Shown here: positions 1 through 8,697 of the stretch, in pieces | How positions within the stretch are numbered: the stretch's first letter is position 1 | Layout: each line of letters begins with the position of its first letter | From: Myxosarcina sp. GA_180221_E-2-1-MAG-40_15 | Lineage (GTDB): Bacteria; Cyanobacteriota; Cyanobacteriia; Cyanobacteriales; Xenococcaceae | DNA length: 50,131 bases | Direction of reading: 5' to 3' | Assembly: GCA_020692205.1 (NCBI GenBank) | Contig: JAIMKV010000031.1 | Span: forward strand, 1-50,131 | Made by a program: the position numbers and the translations under genes | The notes under the pieces: generated by a model | Told to the model about the DNA's origin: nothing | The model's database searches: none | Seen by the model: the letters and a program-made list of their open reading frames with translations, nothing else

Positions 1-79
1 GAAAAGCTCGGCTCGGCTTTCGACTCCGAAGCGGGAAACATTTTAAAAATTAAAAGGTTAGTTAACAGTTAGGAATGTC

Positions 80-2314
80 GTGAATTTAAAGCAAAGTTAT
101 TCAGCAATATTATTATCCGGGCTGCTGGGATCGATCCCAACAGTTGTTGTAGCAAATGAAATTCAAACTGAGTATTCTTACTTAGAAAAGCAGGTAGTAG
201 ATTGGGAAGAGGAACTTAAATCTGTAACCGATAAACAAAAAATCATCGATTATAAGTTTCTTCTGGCAGAAGCTTACGCAAATCTGGGAAACTACCCAAA
301 AGCCAAAAAAGAGTTAGAAGATATTAAAAATCTAGACAACGGAGCAAAACAACTTTCTCTAGTATTAGAAAAACAAGGAAACATTGAAATTTCAATAGGA
401 AATTTAGACAAAGGAATATTTTTGTATTTAAAAAGTATTCAACAAGGTAGAACATCAATATCCGTGTTGAACAATCTCGTCGAATCTTTAAAAAAAAGAA
501 AACGAAATTTAGAATTCAATCAATCTCAGTCGCGTAGGGCAGAAGACGGAAAAAACTACGTTAAAGAAATCGCGCGAGACAAAGAATTAATCGAAAAATA
601 TTCAAAGCTAGCAATGCTAGCAATAGATTTAAGAAGAGATGGCACTACAGAAGAAGTAAAAATCGATCCACAAAAAAAAGAGCGGCTTTCTAGTACAATT
701 GCATTAATCGATTGGAACGCAAACGGCAATACCTTATCTCAAGAACAAATAAACCAGGGCAGCAAAATAGTGGGAGATCTACCCGCTACAAGAAAGTTAG
801 TATTTACGCTGATCGCATGGTCGAAGATAGATGCCAAAAATCAAGATGCTTGGCTATTTAAAGGTATAGAAACGGCAAAACAAATCAACGATTTATACGC
901 CCAGAGCTATGCAGAAACTGCGCTAGCAGAATTTTATCTAAAAACTTCTCAAATTGAGAAGGCAATTTCAACAGTGTTAGCGTCCCAAAATATTGCCCAG
1001 TCGATTTTTGCATACGACAGTCTTTTTCACTCTCAGTCTTTGGCAGGAGAGATTTATCAACAGATGGGATACAAGGAAAGAGCGATCGATGCCTATAGAG
1101 GAGCGATCGCATCGCTCGATAACAGTTTTGAATATGTCCGAACAGCCGATCTAAAGACAGAACTAGAACCAGTTTATCAAAATGCTTTAAAACTATTGCT
1201 CGAATCAGAAAATCCATCTCAAGATAATTTGACTGAAGCAATAAATATCTCCGATAAGATCCGTTTGCTTCAATTGAAAAAATATTTTGGAGACGATTGT
1301 TTTGAACTTATAAGCAATAGCGATCGAACGTCAAAAAAACGCTCGGAGCGAACTGCAATTATCAATTCCATTATTTTAGACGATCGTACACACTTTATTG
1401 TTGAAATGCCAAATGGTAAAAAAAATCATAATGCGATAAAAATCGAGAAAAAGAGATTGGTTAAAAGTGCAGAAAGTTGGAGGAAGCAGCTTACCATAGG
1501 CTACAGATGGGAGTTTCAAAAAAACTCTCGTTTATTCTACGAGATGATTATCAAACCATTTGAAGTAAAGCTCGAAAAAAACAAGATAGAGAAAATAGTA
1601 TTTATCCATGACGGAATTTTAAGAAATCTGCCTATGGCAGCATTGTACGATGGAGAAAAATATTTAGTTGAAAGATGGGAAACAGTTTCTTCTTTAGGAT
1701 TGCAGGTTTCTCATGAGGAGCGACAAAAAATTGAAGAAGTATTAGCTTTTGGTTTGGAAAATCCCAGTCCTAACTTTAGTGCTTGGGGGAATTTAGAAAA
1801 TGCGATCAAAGAAATACAAATAATTACAGAATTGGTAGAGGGGAAAACATACGCTAATAGAGAGTTTACTTCAAGTAATCTACTCAAACAGATAAAGGAG
1901 AAAGAATATTCTATTCTGCATCTTGCGACGCATGGGTATTTTAGCGGTAATGCAGCGACATCCTTTTTGCTCGCTAGCAATGGCAAAATTACCGCCTTAG
2001 AATTGGAGCAGATTTTAAAACAAAGCAAGCAAACTTTGGAATTACTAGTATTAAGTGCTTGTGAAACTGCCGTAGGGAGCGAAGAATCTTTGTTGGGGCT
2101 AGCTGGTATAGCAGCTAGAAGCGGAGTAAAATCGGTTCTTGGTAGTTTGTGGCAGGTGGACGATGAAAGTCAGCTTGAATTAATAGAAGCTTTTTATCAA
2201 GAAAAAGCTTCTGACAATACAAAAAGTTCAACTGCTTTAGCAAAAGCTCAAAGAGATGAAATCGCTCGATTGTCTCATCCTCGTGAATGGGCAGCCACGA
2301 TTCTGATAGAGTAG
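80..2314 (+). CDS. Secreted TPR-CHAT domain protein (caspase-like peptidase)
   Basis: The C-terminal third is a CHAT domain, a caspase/separase-like cysteine peptidase fold. The predicted catalytic pair is visible as His618 in LHLATHGYF and Cys661 in LSACETAVG, followed by the family motif SVLGSLWQVDD. Residues about 50-370 are helical and look like tetratricopeptide repeats (for example around ALAEFYLKTSQIEKAIS). The first 25 residues form a signal peptide ending near VVVA-NE, so the protein is probably exported. The start is GTG with AGGA just upstream; the nearby ATG at 75 runs into a stop at once. It heads a + strand group with DUF928, CHASE2, TpsB and PstS-like genes, a set I know from other cyanobacteria. 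Substrate unknown. The CHAT call is firm; peptidase activity is inferred from the intact dyad. Confidence 0.9.
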   Translation: MNLKQSYSAILLSGLLGSIPTVVVANEIQTEYSYLEKQVVDWEEELKSVTDKQKIIDYKFLLAEAYANLGNYPKAKKELEDIKNLDNGAKQLSLVLEKQGNIEISIGNLDKGIFLYLKSIQQGRTSISVLNNLVESLKKRKRNLEFNQSQSRRAEDGKNYVKEIARDKELIEKYSKLAMLAIDLRRDGTTEEVKIDPQKKERLSSTIALIDWNANGNTLSQEQINQGSKIVGDLPATRKLVFTLIAWSKIDAKNQDAWLFKGIETAKQINDLYAQSYAETALAEFYLKTSQIEKAISTVLASQNIAQSIFAYDSLFHSQSLAGEIYQQMGYKERAIDAYRGAIASLDNSFEYVRTADLKTELEPVYQNALKLLLESENPSQDNLTEAINISDKIRLLQLKKYFGDDCFELISNSDRTSKKRSERTAIINSIILDDRTHFIVEMPNGKKNHNAIKIEKKRLVKSAESWRKQLTIGYRWEFQKNSRLFYEMIIKPFEVKLEKNKIEKIVFIHDGILRNLPMAALYDGEKYLVERWETVSSLGLQVSHEERQKIEEVLAFGLENPSPNFSAWGNLENAIKEIQIITELVEGKTYANREFTSSNLLKQIKEKEYSILHLATHGYFSGNAATSFLLASNGKITALELEQILKQSKQTLELLVLSACETAVGSEESLLGLAGIAARSGVKSVLGSLWQVDDESQLELIEAFYQEKASDNTKSSTALAKAQRDEIARLSHPREWAATILIE

Positions 2315-2321
2315 ATAAAGG

Positions 2322-2349
2322 TTGTTTTTGGTGAAAATTTTTGTATAAT
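2322..2349 (+). promoter_or_regulatory. Candidate sigma70-type promoter before the DUF928 gene
   Basis: TTGTTT and TATAAT are separated by 16 bases in the short gap between the CHAT and DUF928 genes. The -10 is a perfect consensus; the -35 is weak. It suggests the DUF928 gene can be transcribed separately from the CHAT gene. Confidence 0.35.
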
Positions 2350-2396
2350 TTTGTCGAAGTTTTTAACTATCTCATAAATATTTCGTTGCGACAACC

Positions 2397-3098
2397 ATGA
2401 AAATACTTAAATTTTTCGTTTTATCATTAAGTATGATAGAGATAGCTAACCTTTCTCCTGCTGTAGCAAACCTATTGGGTGGGTATGTTTTTGATGGCGA
2501 TCCCCAGCCAGTAGCGCAGAAGAGAACTTTGAGTAGTGGATCTCGTTCCGACTGTCAAAGCCAGCTAAATAAAGGAGACATTGCTCTGGCCGTTCCCGAT
2601 GAAGAAATCGTACATTTGACTACAAAAAAGAACCCCTCCGTTTATTTGATTTCTAATCAAGCTTCTTCGCTCCCTTTTAAATTCACTTTGGTAGATCCAG
2701 AATCTTCAAAAGTAGTAACAGAAAAGAACTTACATCTCAAAGGAGAAGGTATTCAAAAAATAACATTAGACAATAGTGTAAATCTATTAAAAGGAAAAAC
2801 GTATCTTTGGTACGTGGCTTTCCCCTGTCAAAATAACCCAGAAGAATCTTATGATATACTAGGTGCGGGAATTAAAAAAACAGTATTGAGCGAGGAAGTA
2901 GCTTCAGCTTTAAAAGCAGCTAAAAATCCTACAGAAAAGGCAGCGTTGTTTGCCAGTAATGGTATTTGGTATGAAGCTTTAGAGTTAGCCGTACAAAATT
3001 CTAATAATTCTGCAAATTATCTACAACGACTATTAGAGAGTGCTGGGGTAGAATATTCGCCCGACACTAACACTGCTCAAAATTCAAAGAGCTTCTAG
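2397..3098 (+). CDS. DUF928 family secreted protein
   Basis: This 233-residue protein matches the cyanobacterial DUF928 pattern: a beta-rich stretch with LALVP-like ALAVPDEEIV (about 63-72), a central strand pair with FTLVDPESSKVV, then KGKTYLWYVAFPCQ and a helical end with ALFASNGIWYEALELA. A signal peptide (residues 1-24, ending near AVA-NL) puts it outside the cytoplasm. Two Cys, in SDCQSQ and FPCQNN, could pair. DUF928 has no known biochemical role, but it recurs beside CHAT and CHASE2 genes in cyanobacteria, as here. Start ATG is clear; the gene lies 82 bases after the CHAT stop. Confidence 0.8.
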   Translation: MKILKFFVLSLSMIEIANLSPAVANLLGGYVFDGDPQPVAQKRTLSSGSRSDCQSQLNKGDIALAVPDEEIVHLTTKKNPSVYLISNQASSLPFKFTLVDPESSKVVTEKNLHLKGEGIQKITLDNSVNLLKGKTYLWYVAFPCQNNPEESYDILGAGIKKTVLSEEVASALKAAKNPTEKAALFASNGIWYEALELAVQNSNNSANYLQRLLESAGVEYSPDTNTAQNSKSF

Positions 3099-3166
3099 CT
3101 TCTATCTATAAGCTTAAAACTTAAAGCTCAAAGCTTTGAGATAACAACGATTTACTCAGCATACTT

Positions 3167-5128
3167 ATGGACAGGCTTTCCAAAAGAGCATTTATCGCGA
3201 TTGCAGTAACAATCGCGTTTGTTTATTTTAGTCAATGTTTTTCTGCGCTAGATTTAGCTTTGTACGATTTTAATTTTTTGCTAAAAAAACAAGAGCCAAT
3301 TGATGAACGAATAGTTATCGTTGAGTGGGACGAAAGCAGCATCCAAATGCTCGATGAAACTACGGTTTCTGATGATGTATTGGTAGCGTTGTTAGAGAAA
3401 TTGGGAAATAAGCCCAGAATAATTGGACTAGATCTATATAGAGATGTTCCTGTATTTTCGCCACGAATATCGGATGAAGCTAATTTAAAGGCATACAAAG
3501 CACTACAGCGAATATTTGCCAAAACAACAAATCTTGTGGGAATAGAAAAAGTGATCGAGCCTTCTATAGCTCCTCCATCCGTATTAAAAGAACGAGGATT
3601 AGTTGCTGCTTCTGACATTCCAAGCGATCGCGACAATGCAATTAGGAGAGCTTATATCAACCCGCAAGAGAATGCGGAAGGTGAACCTGCTGGATTACCG
3701 TATTTAGGAACGGTATTGGGGTATCAGTATTTGGCAAAAGAAGGGTGGACTGCTTCGGTTGGAAAAAATTTTGCTTTGGTTTTATCTAAAGGTAAGCGTT
3801 CGATCGATATAGAACCTATTAAAAATTTTGCAGGAATTCCACCAGCAGATCCTTATGGATCTAATTTTTTGATTAACTGGCGTAAAGGACAAGCAGTAGA
3901 AAAAATTTCGATTATTGATGTTGTATCGGGACGCTTCGACCCCAATTTATTTGAAGATAAAATTGTTTTGATAGGGAACGTATCGACATCAACTGCTGAC
4001 AAACACTACCTGCCAATAAAAAGATGGGCAGATGAGAATTTAACCTGTGGGGTGGAAATTGTAGCCCAAGTTGCTAGTTCGATTATATCTGCTGCTATCG
4101 AGCGAAGAAATTTATTAAACCCTACTCCTTTAATTTTAAATCTATTAATTCTTGTTATAGTTTCTTTAGGGACTATTTTGCTAGTTTTAAGATACAGTCT
4201 AGTAGGACAACATCGACCTTCTGCTAGTATTGTCTTTTTTCAATCTCTTCGATGGGTTATTATAGCTTCTTTATGTTTAATATTGTTAAACATAATTCTT
4301 TTTTTCTATGGGTGGTGGATGCCTATTGCGAATATTTTGTTTGCAGCATGGTTCAGTTGTTTAACTATCTGTTATAGATACTATTTCAAAAAACATACTG
4401 AAAACGAAAGACGGTTGCTTCTCTCTTTAAAAGATGTTCAACACTCTCTAGGAACTCCTTTAGGTTCGCTAAAATCTTCTAATGAAAAAATCGAACAGTT
4501 TATAAGTATCTTAGAAAATAAGTATGGAAGCTCAAAAGAAACAAATATTATTCATAGAAAAACAAACAATATATATCGCAATATCGAAAGGCTAGAAAAA
4601 TATAAAAAAAGGTCTGAAGACTATATTTATACAAGCTACACAGATAAAGACAACAAAGTCAGTCTTTCATCTGTTGATATCAATAATTTTGCGATCGCAA
4701 TAGCAAGGCGTTGTATAGAAAGTGCAAATACAAAAAGCAAAATTGATTTACATACAGAATTAGACTCTAGTTTGGTTAAGGCGAAAGTCAATGTAAATGT
4801 TTTGGAGATAGTTTTAGAAAATCTTCTAGATAATGCCGTTTATGCTGTTGCCAAGAAAGACAATCCTATCATATCTATCAAAACTCATTTATATCAGAAA
4901 AAGAAAAAGATTGAATTTTGTATTACAAATAATGGGCCAAAGATCCCAAAATCGATTCAAAATAAAATCTTTGAGCCTTTTATCTCTTACAGTAATAGCC
5001 AGGGAATAGGTCTGTACTTAGTTTCTGAGTTTCTGCATCTTTCTAATGGAAAAATTAGCGTTACTTCTACGGAACAAGAAACTACGTTTGTTTTTATCTT
5101 GCCATACGACAAAATTCATAGCTTTTAG
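3167..5128 (+). CDS. CHASE2-domain sensor with histidine-kinase-like C-terminus
   Basis: Residues about 30-300 form an extracytoplasmic CHASE2 sensor (IVIVEWDESSIQML, IIGLDLYRD, KIVLIGNVSTSTADKHYLP, CGVEIVAQVASSII). An N-terminal membrane anchor precedes it, and about three hydrophobic segments follow (roughly 315-405). The C-terminus resembles a histidine kinase: a possible H-box at His426 (QHSLGTPLGSL), an N-box ENLLDNAV, a G1-like NNGPKI in which the usual Asp is Asn, and a G2 box QGIGLYLV. The H-box lacks the usual Glu/Asp after His and G1 is altered, so kinase activity is uncertain. A receiver-domain gene lies next door on the other strand and could be a partner. No regulator is fused to it. 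Confidence 0.85.
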   Translation: MDRLSKRAFIAIAVTIAFVYFSQCFSALDLALYDFNFLLKKQEPIDERIVIVEWDESSIQMLDETTVSDDVLVALLEKLGNKPRIIGLDLYRDVPVFSPRISDEANLKAYKALQRIFAKTTNLVGIEKVIEPSIAPPSVLKERGLVAASDIPSDRDNAIRRAYINPQENAEGEPAGLPYLGTVLGYQYLAKEGWTASVGKNFALVLSKGKRSIDIEPIKNFAGIPPADPYGSNFLINWRKGQAVEKISIIDVVSGRFDPNLFEDKIVLIGNVSTSTADKHYLPIKRWADENLTCGVEIVAQVASSIISAAIERRNLLNPTPLILNLLILVIVSLGTILLVLRYSLVGQHRPSASIVFFQSLRWVIIASLCLILLNIILFFYGWWMPIANILFAAWFSCLTICYRYYFKKHTENERRLLLSLKDVQHSLGTPLGSLKSSNEKIEQFISILENKYGSSKETNIIHRKTNNIYRNIERLEKYKKRSEDYIYTSYTDKDNKVSLSSVDINNFAIAIARRCIESANTKSKIDLHTELDSSLVKAKVNVNVLEIVLENLLDNAVYAVAKKDNPIISIKTHLYQKKKKIEFCITNNGPKIPKSIQNKIFEPFISYSNSQGIGLYLVSEFLHLSNGKISVTSTEQETTFVFILPYDKIHSF

Positions 5129-5482
5129 CTATTAGCCGTTAGCTTTTAGCTTGATTAATCGGCAAGAATCGATTTTTAACGGGAGATCTCGCTGTGGAAG
5201 TCTGCGGAGGTTTCCTCCGCTAAGACAAGTCTCGCTTGTACTCACCGTTAAACAAATCCGTTAAAAATCTTTGATTTTAACGGGGGTCTTAAACCCAATT
5301 AGCTAATAGCTAAGAGCTAAAAGCTAAAAGCTTTTTTGATAAAAATAGTTTTTAGAATAGAAGCGATTTAGTACATATTGAGTTCTTCAGGAGTTAAAAC
5401 CACCTAACGCGAGCTTTCTTTCGTATATCTCAGGTTTTTGCTTTATTAGAATCACCCTGCTAAATCTTCCATTATGAAGGAT
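5129..5482. repeat. Intergenic region with palindromes and AGCT-rich repeats
   Basis: No gene is seen in these 354 bases between convergent genes. The edges hold copies of an AGCTATTAGCT-type repeat (around 5118-5150 and 5300-5335), in inverted orientation, the second ending in six T and able to act as a terminator. Between them are a perfect hairpin GCGGAGG-TTT-CCTCCGC at 5204-5220 and another stem CCGTTAAAA/TTTTAACGG at 5258-5283. The first hairpin core recurs near 45682. Such small hairpin families are common between cyanobacterial genes. Confidence 0.6.
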
Positions 5483-6976
5483 TTATTGAGATAAAAAATC
5501 GTCAGCCAAAGCCAAACAAGAATCGTAATCTGGTTCTGCTATGTAAGCCTTGCATCCTAAAAATGAAATCAATGGAAGAATTTTTAGCTTTGGCTTCGGA
5601 GAATAACAAATAGCGATCGCATCCCCCGCATTCGTTGTTGCTTCTATAATTCTCTGTACTGCCTCTAAAGTATATTCGGGATCTGTATCGGTATATTTAG
5701 TATAAAAAATCATATAAGAGTCGTAATTTTTATAATTCCAAGTCCAGTCTATATCTGGAGGAAAACCTAAATATAAGGAAATTTTAGAAGGAAGGGCATT
5801 GATGAATTTATCGGAGTTGGGTTCAACGCGATAAATTTGATGCTGTTGTTCCAAATCCCAAAAATCCTGTCTGCGCACGACTTCAATTATTGTTTGTTTC
5901 TCTTTCCTTACGGAAGGAGGGAGCAATACAGCTTCGTTTGCCTTGTCAATAGTCGAGCCTGTTTCTTCTGGTTTCTGAACCAGCGATTTTTCAGTTTCTA
6001 CTTCTCGATATTTTTTTTTAATCTTTTTTGCTAATCTAATGTCTATTTTTTCTCCTGATTCTGCAAGCTCTTTCATCTCTATGATTGCCGAATTAGGAAC
6101 TTTTGCCGAAGTTAATTCGTAAAGAGCAGTAGGGGCAATATCCATTGCCGAAACGTCCTCAATACCAATATCTTTTAGCCTTTCGTATACGTTCTGGTAT
6201 CGATATACGCTAGTTAACCCTATTGGTAGAGATGTCCTAACCCATTGCTCGTATTGCCCGTGTTCTAAGCTAGCCCTAACTTCTGTAATATATCGACCTA
6301 TATCTATAGTATTTTGCGCCGTTCTTTTTAACAAACTATTGATTTTTTGTGTCCGATCCTGAATCCATTGAGCGTCCTCCTTGCTTAAAAAACTGTAATC
6401 GAACCCAATAGGTTTAATCTCAAGCTGGCGTACTTCTTCAACCGCCTCTGGTTCTATTGTCGGTTCGACAATAGTAAGGGCAGTAATGTTTTTTTCATGG
6501 CGTGAAAACATCTCCTCAAATAGCTGCTTGCGCTGCGTTACCCCATCGCTTTTTCCATAAACTCCAATGATATTATTGTAATTTTGAATACGATCGCTTA
6601 TATAAGAATTTTGTGCATAGCAAGAATAAATTGAAATTTTTGCCGATTTATGATGCCGATCGAGCAAAGGAATCAATAAAAACCCCCATTCAAATTCTTC
6701 TTGATTTATATTTGAAGAGTCGATATTATACTGTCCGTCTGTTTTAGGAATCTTTAAATCTAAGAAACAAAATGTGATTATCGAGTTTTTAATTAGTTTT
6801 GACGCTTCGTCAAAACTGCCAGTAAATAATACGCGCTCTTCTTGTACTCCTAAATTTAGTAGATCGATAATAATATCTTCGCGATCGCTGTCATTATTTG
6901 TTACCTCATCGTCAACAAACAAAATTTTTTGAGCAAGTAACAAATCTTTATTTTGGTTTTGGCTAGCCACTGTCAT
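5483..6976 (-). CDS. Receiver / DUF3102 / methyltransferase-like fusion protein
   Basis: I see three parts. Residues 16-145 look like a response-regulator receiver: acidic pair Asp22-Asp23 (ILFVDDE), candidate phosphoacceptor Asp73 (FLDLKIP), Ser118 (IYSCYA) and Lys142 (YGKSDG), though longer than a standard receiver. Residues about 197-270 resemble DUF3102 (LLKRTAQNTIDIGRYITEV, then ASLEHGQYEQWV), a family of plasmid and phage DNA-associated proteins. The last ~125 residues follow the layout of a beta-class DNA methyltransferase (FINALPSKISLYLGFPPD, then AVQRIIEATTNAGDAIAI) but lack a proper DPPY and the glycine-rich SAM motif, so it is probably inactive. The gene is monocistronic and faces the CHASE2 sensor tail to tail. 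A DNA-binding regulator is my best guess; function unproven. Confidence 0.55.
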   Translation of the reverse strand: MTVASQNQNKDLLLAQKILFVDDEVTNNDSDREDIIIDLLNLGVQEERVLFTGSFDEASKLIKNSIITFCFLDLKIPKTDGQYNIDSSNINQEEFEWGFLLIPLLDRHHKSAKISIYSCYAQNSYISDRIQNYNNIIGVYGKSDGVTQRKQLFEEMFSRHEKNITALTIVEPTIEPEAVEEVRQLEIKPIGFDYSFLSKEDAQWIQDRTQKINSLLKRTAQNTIDIGRYITEVRASLEHGQYEQWVRTSLPIGLTSVYRYQNVYERLKDIGIEDVSAMDIAPTALYELTSAKVPNSAIIEMKELAESGEKIDIRLAKKIKKKYREVETEKSLVQKPEETGSTIDKANEAVLLPPSVRKEKQTIIEVVRRQDFWDLEQQHQIYRVEPNSDKFINALPSKISLYLGFPPDIDWTWNYKNYDSYMIFYTKYTDTDPEYTLEAVQRIIEATTNAGDAIAICYSPKPKLKILPLISFLGCKAYIAEPDYDSCLALADDFLSQ

Positions 6977-7122
6977 TACTATTAGTTGTAAGAGATAACC
7001 GAAGTATATACGATTAGTTTATAGTATAATATCAATTAGAATTAACTAGCTTGTAGATAAATTTAAGTCGCAGGATATTTATACAAGTCTGGTCATAATA
7101 TTTTTATAGTTTTTTGACAACA

Positions 7123-8691
7123 ATGCTATCATTTTTTTTAACTAAGTTACGAATCGCAAAACCATGTCTAACCATAAGCTTGATTTTACTTTTCGTAGTT
7201 TCAATAAAAAAAGAAGCAAGGGCAAACGATAAAATACCAAGAATTAAAATTAAAGAAGTAAATTTCATTGGAAACACGGTTTTTCCAGACAGTGAATTAA
7301 AAAAAATTTTGCCTTCTTTTACAGAAACAGTATCCATAGAAAAACTATTTTATTTAAGAAAAATAATTACGGATTATTATGTAAAGAAAGGATTTTTGAG
7401 TTCTGGAGCTTTTATTCCACCTCAGAAGTTAACTGGAGAAGAATTAAGTATCCAGGTAGTAGAAGGTAAGTTGGCAAAAATCGAAATAGAAGGATTAAAA
7501 AAAATAAAAAAAGGATATGTTTTAAACAAGTTGCCAAAATTAAATCGTCCGCTAAATTTAGAAGAGTTAGCAGAAAGATTAAAAGAATTACAAAAAAATC
7601 CGTCAATTGCTTCGATAGAGACAAACTTAACTTCTTCTTCAATAGGCAAAAACAATTTAAAGTTAACTATTAAAGAAGAAAAACCTTTTAAAAGTGAATT
7701 ATCAATAACAAATGGATATTCTCCTAGTGTAGGAACGTTAGGAGGAACGATGAGAGCGCACTACCATCTGTTCGGAGTATCAGACTTTTTATCTTTGGAA
7801 TACGGAAGAACAGAAGGATTAAAAAGGATGGGAGTTGGCTATACAATCCCAGTCGAAACAGGAGCAATTTCTATAAAATATACCAATGCAGACACTGAGG
7901 CTGTAGAGGAACCAGTTTCAGCCTTAGATATTCAAGCAGACTTTGAAGCATTAAATTTTGGTGTATCTCAAACCATTGCCAAAATCGGCAATGGTCAAAT
8001 AGGAGTGGGGATAGAATTTGAATCGATAACGAGCGAGACTTTTATAGACGGAGATTTTTCTTTTGCTTTTGTAGAGGGGCTAGAGGATGGAAGAAGCAAA
8101 ATTAATGCTTTAAGACTGTCTCAAAATTTTTCTCAGTCGGGAGAAAATAGTCAATTTATCGCTACTTCTCAGTTTAACATCGGGCTAGATATTTTCGATA
8201 CAACGATAAATGACAGCACTGGAGCAGATGGATTGTATTGGAGTTGGCAGGGACAAACGCAGTGGTTGCGAGAGTTTTCCTCCTTCAGTCTTTTAAGTTC
8301 TTTATCCCTTCAGCTATCTCCAGACAGATTATTGCCTCTAGAGCAGATTGCGATAGGAGGTTTTAATAGCGTTAGAGGCTATAGACAGAATCTTCTAATT
8401 GGAGACAATGGAGTATCGGGATCTTTAGAATTAAGATATCCTATCTATTCTGGAAATGTCGGGCAGTTTAGTCTAATTCCTTTTTTCGATTTAGGAGCGG
8501 TATGGAGTAATTCAATAGAAGAAGAGAAAAATGATTTCCTTGCTTCTATTGGATTGGGAATTAGCTATGAGTTAAATGATTCTATTCGAGCTAGACTCGA
8601 TTATGGTATTCCTTTAGTGGAACTGGATGAGGAGCTTGACTCAAATTCAGGAACTCAGTCTATTAATTTTCTTTTTTCAATAATTCCTTAA
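7123..8691 (+). CDS. TpsB/ShlB-FhaC family outer-membrane transporter
   Basis: This is the outer-membrane pore of a two-partner secretion system (Omp85 superfamily). A signal peptide (to about residue 35, ARA-ND) is followed by two POTRA domains (IKEVNFIGNTVFPDSELKK; then VVEGKLAKIEIEGLKK) and a 16-strand-type barrel from about residue 190. The conserved VRGY motif of loop 6 is present (GGFNSVRGYRQN), and the chain ends in a strand (SINFLFSIIP). I prefer ATG at 7123; an in-frame TTG at 7114 would add three residues. No TpsA exoprotein partner is present in the window, so its substrate must be encoded elsewhere, perhaps before position 1. The PstS-like gene follows after only 6 bases, suggesting one transcript. 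Confidence 0.85.
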   Translation: MLSFFLTKLRIAKPCLTISLILLFVVSIKKEARANDKIPRIKIKEVNFIGNTVFPDSELKKILPSFTETVSIEKLFYLRKIITDYYVKKGFLSSGAFIPPQKLTGEELSIQVVEGKLAKIEIEGLKKIKKGYVLNKLPKLNRPLNLEELAERLKELQKNPSIASIETNLTSSSIGKNNLKLTIKEEKPFKSELSITNGYSPSVGTLGGTMRAHYHLFGVSDFLSLEYGRTEGLKRMGVGYTIPVETGAISIKYTNADTEAVEEPVSALDIQADFEALNFGVSQTIAKIGNGQIGVGIEFESITSETFIDGDFSFAFVEGLEDGRSKINALRLSQNFSQSGENSQFIATSQFNIGLDIFDTTINDSTGADGLYWSWQGQTQWLREFSSFSLLSSLSLQLSPDRLLPLEQIAIGGFNSVRGYRQNLLIGDNGVSGSLELRYPIYSGNVGQFSLIPFFDLGAVWSNSIEEEKNDFLASIGLGISYELNDSIRARLDYGIPLVELDEELDSNSGTQSINFLFSIIP

Positions 8692-8697
8692 TCGAAC

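Noticed and set aside
1-79. Partial gene or promoter before the CHAT gene
   Set aside because: Too short; only the AGGA ribosome site and a GC-rich start are visible, with no continuing frame I can name.
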